From: Bog-756 sp963699345
GTDB lineage: Bacteria; Actinomycetota; Acidimicrobiia; Acidimicrobiales; RAAP-2
Reading direction: 5' to 3'
Assembly (NCBI GenBank): GCA_963699345.1
Contig: CAVOTL010000005.1
Span: 1,860,001 to 1,924,000, forward strand
DNA length: 64,000 nucleotides
Under the pieces are notes generated by a model, which worked only from the letters and a program-made list of their open reading frames with translations, searched no databases and was not told the origin of the DNA. Of this stretch, positions 7,240 through 15,482 are shown piece by piece. Position 1 is the first letter of the stretch; every line of letters begins with the position of its first letter. A program made the position numbers and the translations under genes.

Positions 7240-9210
7240 TCAGAAGCCGCTACCCGCGATGATGCTCCCGTTCAGGTGGGCGCCGGCCATGGACCCGTCG
7301 AACGGGGCATCGCCGTACGAGTACACGGAGCCATTGGCGCTGGCCACCCAGTAGCCATCTCCGTCAGCCGTGGCGAAGATGGCAGTCGCCGGGTTGGAGC
7401 CTCCCAACGTGCCGGACGGCGAGTCGAGTTGCTCGGCATCACCGTACCTGTCGACGGTGCCGTCGGCGAGGAGAATCCAGTATCCCTTTCCGTCCGGTGT
7501 GCGTACCGCCGAGGTGACGGGCGAACTGACCGGTCCCGGAGCTCCGAAGAATGTGGCGCGGCCGAAGGTGTAGACGCCTCCCGACGAGGTAAACAGCCAG
7601 TAGCCGTCCCCCGTGGCATCGGGCATCACGGCCACCGCGGTCCCGGTGCAACTGCCGAGTGACGGGCAACTCCCGGCGAATTCGGCGTCGCCGAACGCGA
7701 AGACTCCGCCGTCGGCCCCGACCATGAAGTACCCCCGGTCATCGAAGCTCGGCACCATCCCGACGATGGGGGCATTGAGGGAGTTCGGTCGACCCGAACC
7801 GGCCGGGTTGATGTGGAGTCCAGGCAGCGATCCGTAGAAGCCTGCGTCACCGAACGCGAAGACGCCCCCGTCGGATGCATCAAGCCAGTACCCACCCCTG
7901 TCCGCCGTGGGCACCATGCCCACGACGGGGCGCTGGAGGACCAGATTTCCGGTGGATCCGTAGAATTGTGCGGAACCGAAGTTGAAGATCCCCCCGTCGG
8001 AGCCCACGAGCCAATACCCGTGAGGGGGGATCGGGACAGAAGAGAGCGCCAGCGTCTCGGTCGAACCGGTTCCGGCCATCCAGCCCACGGCTTGGCAGGT
8101 GGAGGCGGCCGTGCAGTCGACCCCGATGAGCCGGTCGATGTCACTACCGGACGTTCCCGCAGGATCGGGTGTCGTGGTGACCGTCCACGTTCCCCCGACG
8201 AGTTGGATCGCCAGGGAGGAGCTCACCTGCGGAAAGAGCGGCGTGTTCAGCGAGTAGCCCACCGCCGTGCAGTCCGCCATGTCGACACACGAGACGTCGT
8301 AGAGGTACGTGTCGGTTCCGACGTTCGGGCTCGGGTCGATCTTCCAGCTGCCATCGACGAACGACTCGATCCGTGTAGTCCACGTCTCGGTGTCGGGGTC
8401 ACTGTAGGACTCACCGACCGCTATGCAGCCCCCCGCGGTGCAGGAAATACCGGAGAGGTCGATGCTCGAACTGTCTGCGTAGTTCCCGACCGACCACGTC
8501 CCCGACGAGTACACGGCGGCCACCGAACCGATCGCCACGCAGGAATCGGGGCCAGTGCAGGACACGGCACTGAGGCTTCCAGGCGAGCCGGTACCGGTGT
8601 CCGCCACCACCCAGGAACCGTCTGTCAGGGTCTCGATGAGCACATCGGAGTCGCCGTATCCCGTGTATCCGACCGCGACACACGAGGTCGTACTCGTGCA
8701 GTCGATCCCCTCGAGGTTGTTGTCGGGGGAGAGCAGGGTCGGCGTCGACGTGATGCTCCACGTACCGTCAGAAAGGGTCTCCACCAGTGGCTCGTCGGAG
8801 TTCAGACCTTCGGAATCCGCCGAGTAGCCGACGGCTACGCAGTCACCGGTCGATGCACAGGAGACGGCGTCGAGCACGTTGGTCGACGAGGACGTGTCCG
8901 GGCTCGGGACGATCTTCCACACCCCTCCTGACTGCGATTCGATCAGCGTCTGCGAACCGTTCGTGTCCGTCGTCGTTGCGCCCACGGACACACAGGAGCC
9001 TTGGACCGGACAGGAGACACTTAACAGCTGGTTGGTCCCCGACGGTGGATTCGGCGTGGTGTCCACCGACCAGAACGACGTGGGCGACGCGCTGGAGGCA
9101 GGAGTGACGCCCAGTAGGGCACCGGCTGCGGATGACAGCACCACGACGAGACAAGCGGCGAATGCCGACAGCCGTCCGCGCCGGTCTGGACGCTTCCGAA
9201 TCAATCCCAT
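7240..9210 (-). CDS. Exported two-domain repeat protein
   Basis: A 656-residue protein with a basic start and Sec signal peptide (SAFAACLVVVLSSAAGALLG, cleavage near ASSAS). Residues of about 50-400 hold seven repeats built on LxxVSCxxxxxCVAVG, with two cysteines per repeat, followed by 'TLIES..GGVWKIVPSP'-type strands. The C-terminal 250 residues hold six GYWLVGSDGGIFNFG/FYGS repeats like those in 4070-5713. Both halves look like beta-propellers; paired cysteines suggest disulfides outside the cell. Its GC content looks lower than in neighbouring genes. ATG 9210 is preferred because AAGGCGG sits upstream at a usable distance, unlike for the TTG at 9216. Confidence 0.75.
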   Translation of the reverse strand: MGLIRKRPDRRGRLSAFAACLVVVLSSAAGALLGVTPASSASPTSFWSVDTTPNPPSGTNQLLSVSCPVQGSCVSVGATTTDTNGSQTLIESQSGGVWKIVPSPDTSSSTNVLDAVSCASTGDCVAVGYSADSEGLNSDEPLVETLSDGTWSITSTPTLLSPDNNLEGIDCTSTTSCVAVGYTGYGDSDVLIETLTDGSWVVADTGTGSPGSLSAVSCTGPDSCVAIGSVAAVYSSGTWSVGNYADSSSIDLSGISCTAGGCIAVGESYSDPDTETWTTRIESFVDGSWKIDPSPNVGTDTYLYDVSCVDMADCTAVGYSLNTPLFPQVSSSLAIQLVGGTWTVTTTPDPAGTSGSDIDRLIGVDCTAASTCQAVGWMAGTGSTETLALSSVPIPPHGYWLVGSDGGIFNFGSAQFYGSTGNLVLQRPVVGMVPTADRGGYWLDASDGGVFAFGDAGFYGSLPGLHINPAGSGRPNSLNAPIVGMVPSFDDRGYFMVGADGGVFAFGDAEFAGSCPSLGSCTGTAVAVMPDATGDGYWLFTSSGGVYTFGRATFFGAPGPVSSPVTSAVRTPDGKGYWILLADGTVDRYGDAEQLDSPSGTLGGSNPATAIFATADGDGYWVASANGSVYSYGDAPFDGSMAGAHLNGSIIAGSGF

Positions 9211-9435
9211 GGACAAGATCCGCCTTGTAACTGGTGCGATTGGCGCCCGACGGTAGCAGGGCCCCCCGGGAATTTTGAGGTGAGATCAAAACCTTCGCAG
9301 GCGAGACCGCCGCCCCGGCTCGGAGCCGTCTTCACGACCGAGGCCGCCTCCGATCGTCCGTGCTCCCGTGCACCGCCGCCCCCCTCCGGTGGTCGTCTGA
9401 TCGATGCACGGGGAGAATCCCACTCTGAACAGGAC
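9211..9435. other. Upstream region of the exported repeat protein
   Basis: No gene is supported here. On the minus strand a GCTACCGTCG element (hexamer 9250-9255) lies 40 bases upstream of the start at 9210 and is the best promoter candidate. The remainder, up to the direct repeat at 9436, shows no convincing structure. Confidence 0.4.
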
Positions 9436-9457
9436 CATCGCACGAGAGCGGGTGACG
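9436..9457 (+). repeat. Left copy of 22-bp direct repeat (tRNA-Gly 3' end)
   Basis: CATCgCACGAGAGCGGGTGA plus CG matches 10723-10744 with a single mismatch (g versus a at the fifth base). The right copy contains the 3' end of the tRNA-Gly gene. The left copy lies 28 bases outside the left inverted repeat of the IS element. Confidence 0.75.
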
Positions 9458-9485
9458 TGTGTGAGTTCAGGACATCCTGGACAGC

Positions 9486-10725
9486 ATGTCGCGAGACATA
9501 GTGGACACCCCTTTTGGGAGATTTGTCCATGGTGCTCCGTCGGATGGTCGTCGATGCCGTACTGGTGGAAGGAAGGTCGGTGCGTGAGGTAGCCACCGCC
9601 TTCGGCCACTCGAAGAGCTGGGTCCACGACCTGGTCACCCGCTACCGACTGGAGGGTGAGTCAGCTCTCGAGGAGCGATCCCGTCGTCCGGTCAGCTCCC
9701 CTCGACGGACGAACGAGGCCACCGAAGAGGCCATCGTCAGGCTGCGCAAGGAACTCAGCGAGCTGGGGGCTGACGCCGGTCCCCAGACCATTGCTTGGCA
9801 CCTCGAGCAGCTCGATGGGACGTCTCCCTCGCCGGCGACCATCTATCGGATCCTGGCCCGTCGGGGCTTCATCACCCCCGAACCGAGGAAGCGGCCGAAG
9901 AGCTCCTATGTGCGGTTCGAGGCGGACCAACCCAACGAGTGCTGGCAGGCCGATGTGACCCACTGGGCCCTGGCGGACGGCAGCGACGTCGAGATCCTCA
10001 ACTTCATCGACGATCACTCCCGCCTCGTCCTGGTGGCCGACGTCCGCAGGGTCACCAAAGGCCCCGACGTGCTCACCACCTACGAGAAGGCCTGTCAGCG
10101 CTGGGGAATCCCCGCCTCGGTCCTGACCGACAACGGTGCCGTCTTCAACGGCACCTCCCGGGGCGGGATCACCGCCTTCGAGGTCGCCCTCGGGCGTTCC
10201 GGCGTCGTCTACAAGCACTCCCGGCCCTACCATCCCCAGACCTGCGGCAAGGTCGAACGCTGGCACCAGACGCTCAAGGGGTTCCTGGTCAAACGGGATC
10301 CCGCCACGTCCATCGCCGAACTCCAAGGCCAGGTGGACGCAGTCGTCGACTACTACAACGAGCGGCGTCCCCACCGGGCTCGAGGGCGGGTCACTCCCGC
10401 TGCCGCCTACGCCGCCCGGGACAAGGCCGCACCCGGCATGGCGGGGGCGGATCCCCATTTCCGCATCCGTCACGACAAGGTCGACCACGCCGGCAAGGTC
10501 AGCCTCCGCTTCGGCAACAAGATGCTCCACCTCGGGGTGGGCCGACCCTGGCGGGGAACCCGGGTGCGCCTCTACATCGCCGGTGACGACATCCGGGTCG
10601 TCGCCGAGGACGGCGAACTCATCGCCCAGACGACCATCGACCTCTCGAAGGGCTATCAGAAAATGCGAAAACCCCCGGTGAAGTAGTTTCCGGGGGTTCG
10701 CAGTGTCCGGGATGTCTCGCGACAT
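9486..10725 (+). mobile_element. IS481-family insertion sequence
   Basis: A single transposase gene is bracketed by 23-bp terminal inverted repeats: 9486-9508 (ATGTCGCGAGACAT-AGT-GGACAC) and 10703-10725, its reverse complement apart from the central three bases. The element is about 1.24 kb if it ends at these repeats. The left edge could lie further out at 9458, directly next to the direct repeat. The right end touches the tRNA-Gly(CCC) gene. With an intact transposase and well-preserved ends the element looks recent. Confidence 0.8.
9529..10686 (+). CDS. IS481-family transposase
   Basis: A 385-residue DDE transposase. The N-terminal helix-turn-helix (EGRSVREVATAFGHSKSWVHDLV) is followed by a second winged-helix segment and the integrase core. 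The acidic triad appears as CWQADVTHW, VLTDNGAVFNG and HPQTCGKVERWHQTL, with YYNERRPHRA following as in IS481/IS3 relatives. ATG 9529 is preferred over TTG 9514 because GGGAG (9516-9520) lies eight bases upstream. The frame is uninterrupted, so the enzyme may be active. It acts in cis on the inverted repeats that flank it. Confidence 0.93.
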   Translation: MVLRRMVVDAVLVEGRSVREVATAFGHSKSWVHDLVTRYRLEGESALEERSRRPVSSPRRTNEATEEAIVRLRKELSELGADAGPQTIAWHLEQLDGTSPSPATIYRILARRGFITPEPRKRPKSSYVRFEADQPNECWQADVTHWALADGSDVEILNFIDDHSRLVLVADVRRVTKGPDVLTTYEKACQRWGIPASVLTDNGAVFNGTSRGGITAFEVALGRSGVVYKHSRPYHPQTCGKVERWHQTLKGFLVKRDPATSIAELQGQVDAVVDYYNERRPHRARGRVTPAAAYAARDKAAPGMAGADPHFRIRHDKVDHAGKVSLRFGNKMLHLGVGRPWRGTRVRLYIAGDDIRVVAEDGELIAQTTIDLSKGYQKMRKPPVK

Positions 10726-10744
10726 CACACGAGAGCGGGTGACG
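10723..10744 (+). repeat. Right copy of 22-bp direct repeat (in tRNA-Gly 3' end)
   Basis: CATCaCACGAGAGCGGGTGA plus CG. Its last 11 bases are the 3' end of tRNA-Gly, and its first three bases overlap the end of the IS right inverted repeat. Confidence 0.75.
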
Positions 10745-10804
10745 GGAATCGAACCCGCGTGTCCAGCTTGGGAAGCTGGCGCTCTACCATTGAGCTACAC
10801 CCGC
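10734..10804 (-). tRNA. tRNA-Gly (CCC anticodon)
   Basis: The minus strand folds as a complete cloverleaf of 71 nt. Acceptor GCGGGTG pairs with CACCCGC, with U73. The D-arm is AGCTCAATGGTAGAGC, the anticodon arm CCAGC-TTCCCAA-GCTGG gives CCC, and the T-arm is CGGGTTCGATTCCCG. No CCA is encoded. It reads the glycine codon GGG, which is useful in a high-GC genome. Its 3' end abuts the IS481 element. Confidence 0.95.
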
Positions 10805-10835
10805 GATGAGGAGAACACACTATCGTCTGTCGGGC

Positions 10836-11399
10836 ATGGTTCTCTCAGACCGCTCCATACGCGAGGCGCTCGCCGCCGGCCACATCACGATCGACCCGCT
10901 GGACGAGTCCTGCATCCAGCCCTCGTCCGTCGATCTGCACGTGGACCGTTACTTCCGTCTCTTCCGCAACCACACCAGCCGGGTCATCGACGTCCGCGAG
11001 GACCAGGAGGATCTGACCGAGCTCGTCGACGTCGGTGAGGAGCCGCTGATCCTCCATCCGGGCGAGTTCGTGCTGGGTTCCACCGTGGAGAAGGTCACCC
11101 TTCCCGACAACCTGGTGGCCCGCCTCGAGGGCAAGTCCTCGCTCGGGCGACTCGGTCTCCTCATCCACTCCACGGCCGGCTTCGTCGACGCCGGGTGGGA
11201 CGGGCACCTCACCCTGGAGCTGTCCAACGTGGCCAACCTGCCCATCACCGTCTATCCCAGCATGAAGATCGGCCAGATCAGCTTCCTCGAGATGACGACC
11301 TCGGCCGAGCATCCGTACGGTTCGGACGGACTCAAGTCGAAGTACCAGGGCCAGTGGGGCCCGACGCCCAGCCGCTACGCGGACAACTTCCGCGCCTGA
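10836..11399 (+). CDS. dcd: Bifunctional dCTP deaminase/dUTPase (DCD-DUT)
   Basis: A 187-residue trimeric nucleotide hydrolase that converts dCTP to dUMP for thymidylate synthesis. Key segments are CIQPSSVDLHVDRYF, ARLEGKSSLGRLGLLIHSTAG, GFVDAGWDGHLTLELSN and KYQGQWGPTPSR. The last, together with HSTAGFVDAG, follows the mycobacterial and archaeal type in which deamination and diphosphate release are combined, rather than the proteobacterial deaminase alone. The bifunctional reading is an inference from that similarity. ATG 10836 gives the usual N-terminus (MVLSDRSIREAL); a TATCGT element lies at 10821-10826. Confidence 0.93.
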   Translation: MVLSDRSIREALAAGHITIDPLDESCIQPSSVDLHVDRYFRLFRNHTSRVIDVREDQEDLTELVDVGEEPLILHPGEFVLGSTVEKVTLPDNLVARLEGKSSLGRLGLLIHSTAGFVDAGWDGHLTLELSNVANLPITVYPSMKIGQISFLEMTTSAEHPYGSDGLKSKYQGQWGPTPSRYADNFRA

Positions 11400-11471
11400 G
11401 CGTCGAATTTCCGGTCCCACCCCGCCCCCGCTAACGTAGTTACCCGTCAGTAACTCCTAGGAGGAACCGCA

Positions 11472-13583
11472 GTGGCTGTCAGAATCAGCATCGGGCTCGT
11501 CATCACGTTCGTGATGCTCGCCATCGCGGGGCGACGGTTCTTCTGGCTCGGTCGGCTCGTGACCGCCGGGCAGCCCGCCGTGCCCAGCCGGGCCAAGGAC
11601 ATCCCGAAGCGGCTCAAGGCCGAACTGGTCGAGGTCGCCGGCCAGAAGAAGCTCCTGCAGTGGACGGTGCCCGGCATGGCCCACTTCTTCACCATGTGGG
11701 GTTTCACCATCCTGATCCTCACCATCATCGAGGCCTTCGGCTGCCTGTTCCAGCGTGACTTCCACATCCCGATCATCGGACGGTGGGAGGTCATCGGCTT
11801 TCTCGAGGACTTCTTCGCCGTGGCCGTGCTGGTGTCGCTGATGACGTTCGTCGTCATCCGGGTGAAGCACTCGCCCAAGCGCGAGAACCGGCGCTCACGC
11901 TTCTTCGGCTCGCACACCGGGGCCGCCTGGCTGGTGCTGCTCGCCATCTCCGGGGTCATCATCTCCCTGCTGCTGTACCGGGCCGCCCAGGTCAACACCG
12001 GCAACTTCCCCTACGGCTGGGGTGCCTTCGCCTCCCACGGCATCGCCAAGCTGCTGCATCCGCTCGGCACCGGCGTCAACAGCGTCATCGAGACGACCGC
12101 CCTGCTGGTCAACATCGCCATCATCATGGGTTTCCTGGTCTTCGTGGCCTACTCCAAGCACCTGCACATCTTCCTGGCGCCGATCAACGTCGCCACCTCC
12201 CGCCGGCCCCGCGCCCTGGGTGCCCTGGCGTCCACCCCGGACATGTCGATGGAGGACGTCGGCGACGACGACGAGGTCGTGTTCGGCGCCGGTCGCATCG
12301 AGGACTTCTCCTGGAAACAGCTCCTGGACATGGCGACCTGCACAGAGTGCGGTCGCTGCCAGTCGCAGTGCCCGGCCTGGAACACCGGCAAGCCCCTGTC
12401 GCCGAAGCTCCTGATCATGGACCTGCGCGACAACATGTTCGCCAACGCCGACCGGATCATGCAGCGCAACCGGGCCGCCGGGGTCGAGGTCGAGAACCTC
12501 GTACCCAACGTCATCGACCCCGACGTCCTGTGGTCGTGCACGACCTGCGGGGCGTGTGTCGAACAGTGCCCCGTGGACATCGAGCACATCGACACCATCG
12601 TCGACATGCGCCGCTACCAGGTCCTGATGGAGTCCGAGTTCCCGACCGAGGCCGGCCTCATGCTCCGCAACGTGGAGAACCAGGGTGACCCGTGGGGTCT
12701 CGGCGGGGCGAAGCGGACCGACTGGATCGAGTCCCTCGACTTCGAGGTGCCGGTGATCAGCGGGACCATCCCCGACGACATCGAGTACCTCTACTGGGTG
12801 GGCTGTGCCGGTGCCCTCGACGAGCGGGCGCGCAAGGGCGCCCAGGCCACGGCACGCATGCTGCACCGGGCCGGTGTCAGCTTCGGGATCCTCGGTCCGA
12901 AGGAATCGTGCACCGGCGACCCGGCACGGCGCCTCGGCAACGAGTACCTGTACCAGGAGCAGGCGATGAAGAACATCGAGACCCTCAACGACGCGGGGGT
13001 CAAGAAGGTCATCGCCACCTGTCCGCACTGCTTCAACTCGCTGGCGAACGAGTACCCGGCTCTCGGGGGGAACTTCGAGGTGATCCACCACAGCCAGCTG
13101 CTCGACCACCTGGTGCAGGCGGGCAAGCTCACCCCCGGTGGTGGTTACCAAGGGTCCGTCACCTACCACGACCCCTGCTACCTGGGCCGACACAACCGCG
13201 TGTTCGACGAGCCCCGCTCGGTGATCGACGCCATCCCCGGGGCCAAGCAGATCGAGATGAAGCGGTGTCGCGAGCGTGGCTTCTGCTGCGGCGCCGGCGG
13301 CGCCCGTATGTGGCTCGAGGAGAACATCGGCACCCGGGTGAACATGGAGCGCACCAACGAGGCCATCGGCACCGGTGCCGACGTGGTGTCGACCGCCTGC
13401 CCCTACTGCATGATCATGCTGGACGACGCCGTCCGGGCCAATGCCAAGGAGGACGACGTCCGGGTCCTCGACCTCTCCCAGCTCCTCGAGGAGTCGATGG
13501 GAGGCCGGACGGTGGCCGTCGGTGCCTCGGCACCCGCAGACGACGCGCCGGCACCGGCTGGGGACACCGCCACCGACGGTTGA
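11472..13583 (+). CDS. Membrane Fe-S oxidoreductase (HdrD-like, CCG domains)
   Basis: A 703-residue fusion. The N-terminal ~240 residues have about five membrane helices and resemble the cytochrome b-type membrane part of HdrE/NarI-like proteins. Two 4Fe-4S motifs follow (CTECGRCQSQCP near residue 290; CTTCGACVEQCP near 355), then two CCG cysteine-rich domains (YWVGCAG...KESCTGD; YHDPCYLG...CCGAGG and TACPYC). Such actinobacterial proteins are thought to pass electrons between the quinone pool and soluble partners; the partner is not identifiable. GTG 11472 follows an AGGAGG at 11459-11464. The C-terminal ~25 residues are Ala/Asp/Pro-rich. Confidence 0.85.
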   Translation: MAVRISIGLVITFVMLAIAGRRFFWLGRLVTAGQPAVPSRAKDIPKRLKAELVEVAGQKKLLQWTVPGMAHFFTMWGFTILILTIIEAFGCLFQRDFHIPIIGRWEVIGFLEDFFAVAVLVSLMTFVVIRVKHSPKRENRRSRFFGSHTGAAWLVLLAISGVIISLLLYRAAQVNTGNFPYGWGAFASHGIAKLLHPLGTGVNSVIETTALLVNIAIIMGFLVFVAYSKHLHIFLAPINVATSRRPRALGALASTPDMSMEDVGDDDEVVFGAGRIEDFSWKQLLDMATCTECGRCQSQCPAWNTGKPLSPKLLIMDLRDNMFANADRIMQRNRAAGVEVENLVPNVIDPDVLWSCTTCGACVEQCPVDIEHIDTIVDMRRYQVLMESEFPTEAGLMLRNVENQGDPWGLGGAKRTDWIESLDFEVPVISGTIPDDIEYLYWVGCAGALDERARKGAQATARMLHRAGVSFGILGPKESCTGDPARRLGNEYLYQEQAMKNIETLNDAGVKKVIATCPHCFNSLANEYPALGGNFEVIHHSQLLDHLVQAGKLTPGGGYQGSVTYHDPCYLGRHNRVFDEPRSVIDAIPGAKQIEMKRCRERGFCCGAGGARMWLEENIGTRVNMERTNEAIGTGADVVSTACPYCMIMLDDAVRANAKEDDVRVLDLSQLLEESMGGRTVAVGASAPADDAPAPAGDTATDG

Positions 13584-13663
13584 CCGGAGGTCCGGGTCGA
13601 CGTCCCCGTCCGAGGTCAGGGTGGTGGGCGCGGCGTCATCGGGGCGGGCGGGCGCCCGGTGGT

Positions 13664-14086
13664 TCAGCCGAAGGCTTTGGCGTCGGCCTCGCGCAGTCGG
13701 GTGGCCAGTGCCGACAACATCTTGCGGGCGATCGTCGGGACCGACTCGAGCAGGCCGTTGAACTGACGCTGCGACATGACCAGGACGTCCATGTCGGTTT
13801 CGCTGATCACCGACGCCGAGCGGGGGCGGCGGTCCAGCAGGGCCAGCTCGCCGAAATGGCTCCCGGGGCCGAGGGTGGCGACCTTGCGACCGTTGCGGGT
13901 CACCTTGGCGGTGCCGTCGACGATGATGAAGAACTCCTGGCCGATGCGACCCTCCTCGACCAGGATCTTGCCCGCCGGCACCTGCACGGTGTCGAGTGAC
14001 GACCTGATCTTGCGGAGCTCGGAGCCGCTGCAGCCGGAAAAGAGCCAGATGCTCTTGAGATCGGTCGCCTTCGCTGCGCTCGCCAT
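13664..14086 (-). CDS. Stand-alone cyclic-nucleotide-binding domain protein
   Basis: A 140-residue protein consisting of one cNMP-binding (CAP_ED) domain with no DNA-binding or channel segment. It shows IWLFSGCSGSELRKI, the beta-roll (GKILVEEGRIGQEFFIIVDGTAKV) and the phosphate-binding cassette FGELALLDRRPRSASV, with its conserved E and R residues. It may act as a small sensor by binding a partner. The closest family use is in Crp/Fnr regulators, but the helix-turn-helix is absent. The start at 14086 is backed by a TAGCCT hexamer six bases upstream. Confidence 0.8.
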   Translation of the reverse strand: MASAAKATDLKSIWLFSGCSGSELRKIRSSLDTVQVPAGKILVEEGRIGQEFFIIVDGTAKVTRNGRKVATLGPGSHFGELALLDRRPRSASVISETDMDVLVMSQRQFNGLLESVPTIARKMLSALATRLREADAKAFG

Positions 14087-14092
14087 GCCCAG

Positions 14093-14098
14093 AGGCTA
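14093..14098 (-). promoter_or_regulatory. -10 hexamer TAGCCT of a leaderless gene
   Basis: On the minus strand TAGCCT is followed by CTGGGC and the ATG at 14086: the six-base spacing seen at other genes here. Confidence 0.45.
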
Positions 14099-14244
14099 GT
14101 GGCGCACGGCGTGGTGGTGTCGGACGGAGGCGAGGCGGCCGACACCATGCGGAAGGGTGAGGTCGGAGGGCTCGCTGCTACCATCGGCGCTCTCCCCACA
14201 CCGGACGGGCGGTCCGGCCGGTAGGTCGAGGACGCGAGGGACGG

Positions 14245-14796
14245 ATGGCGTTGACGGACGAGACGCACGAGACACGGGAACCGGATGGCGACCCCGACGG
14301 TGCCGACCGGGTGGCCGCGCTCCGGGGCGCCGGCGTCTCGGTGGATACCGCCCGGGTCGGGAGGGTCGCCGTGGTCGTGGGCCTCGGGCTGATCGTGGTG
14401 GTGGCCGCGGTGCTGCTGGTCGCCGGCGTCCGCAAGAACGAGCAGATCGACAGCCTGAAGGCGCATCCCGCGCCGGTCGACCTCACCGTCACCAACTGCC
14501 TGGGACTCATGGGGGGCAGCGGCTCCAACGCCGCCGGCTACGAATGCACCGGAACCTACGTGTTCGAAGGACGGCACTACACCGAAGGGGTGCCCGGCCT
14601 GGTCTTCCATCCGGCGGGGACCACGGTGTCGGGGATCGTGTCCGCCTCGGATCCCGGTCTGTTCTCCACGGCGCAGACGGTGGCACACGAGCAGGCGTCA
14701 CCGGCCCGGGTGCTGCTGCCGGCGATCGTGCTGGTGGTGACCCTGGCCGGTGGGGCCTGGCTGCTGGTGAGGATCCGGAGGCGCCGTGCAGAGTGA
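14245..14796 (+). CDS. Two-helix membrane protein of unknown function
   Basis: A 183-residue protein not recognised as a named family. The acidic, disordered N-terminus (MALTDETHETREPDGDPDG) precedes a membrane helix at about residues 44-63 (VAVVVGLGLIVVVAAVLLVAG). An exported loop of about 90 residues with two cysteines (TVTNCLGLMGG, GYECTGTYVFEG) follows, then a second helix near 156-175 and a basic tail (RIRRRRAE). This layout puts the loop outside the cell, where the cysteines could pair. The next gene, also membrane, follows after 50 bases. Confidence 0.65.
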   Translation: MALTDETHETREPDGDPDGADRVAALRGAGVSVDTARVGRVAVVVGLGLIVVVAAVLLVAGVRKNEQIDSLKAHPAPVDLTVTNCLGLMGGSGSNAAGYECTGTYVFEGRHYTEGVPGLVFHPAGTTVSGIVSASDPGLFSTAQTVAHEQASPARVLLPAIVLVVTLAGGAWLLVRIRRRRAE

Positions 14797-14846
14797 TCCG
14801 CCGGTGCGGCGTGGAGACCCCGTCGTGGACCGCGGTACGGTGACCC

Positions 14847-15446
14847 ATGGCCGCTGATCCGGACAAGCTCTCGTTGTCGGAGCGGTTGACCCGCCTCATC
14901 GTGAAGGCCGACACGCGGCCCGCACGGGAGGAGGACGAGGGACCCCAGACCGTCCAGGAGCTCGAGGAACTGTCCCGCGGGTTGGACGACAAGGAGCGCC
15001 TCATCGGCCTGGCCGCCGCCCCACTGGCCGGGATCATCGCCATCCTGGTGGTGAGCAGCTACGGCTCCAAGGGCGCGACCCACGCCACCTCGGTCGACAG
15101 CTCACTCTTCCTGGTCCTCTTCGGACTGGCCATCGTCACGCTGGGCTGCGCCTGGTTCAAGAAGCGCCTGCTGCTCGGGATCGTGCTGGCGCTCTACGGC
15201 CTGTCGGTGTTCAACCTCCACTACTGGGGGTTCGGTGTCCCGTTCCTGCTCATCGGGTCCTGGTACCTCGTGCGGACGTACCGGATCCAGCAGAAGTTGA
15301 AGCTGGCCAAGGGCGGTGACGTGACCTCGGGTGGATCGGGTACGGCGCGCCAGGCCCCGCCCAGCAAGCGGTACACCCCGCCGACGGCCGGACCGGCCAA
15401 GGCTCCCAAACCGGCCAAGCCCTCGGCGTCCGACGACGAACGCTGA
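14847..15446 (+). CDS. Small multi-pass membrane protein, unknown function
   Basis: A 199-residue protein, not recognised. A charged N-terminal region (about 50 residues, EREEDEG-type composition) precedes four predicted helices: LAAAPLAGIIAILVV, SLFLVLFGLAIVTLGCAW, LLLGIVLALYGLSVF and VPFLLIGSWYLV. A lysine/proline-rich tail of about 45 residues (KRYTPPTAGPAKAPKPAKPS) ends the protein. TACGGT at 14836-14841 lies five bases before the ATG, suggesting a leaderless message. Confidence 0.65.
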   Translation: MAADPDKLSLSERLTRLIVKADTRPAREEDEGPQTVQELEELSRGLDDKERLIGLAAAPLAGIIAILVVSSYGSKGATHATSVDSSLFLVLFGLAIVTLGCAWFKKRLLLGIVLALYGLSVFNLHYWGFGVPFLLIGSWYLVRTYRIQQKLKLAKGGDVTSGGSGTARQAPPSKRYTPPTAGPAKAPKPAKPSASDDER

Positions 15447-15482
15447 CCCGCCGGACATCCGGACCACAGGAGCGTCCCGACG

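Noticed and set aside
9280..9501. Small plus-strand frame before the transposase
   Set aside because: It covers the direct repeat and the IS left end, has no protein-like features, and lacks a ribosome binding site.
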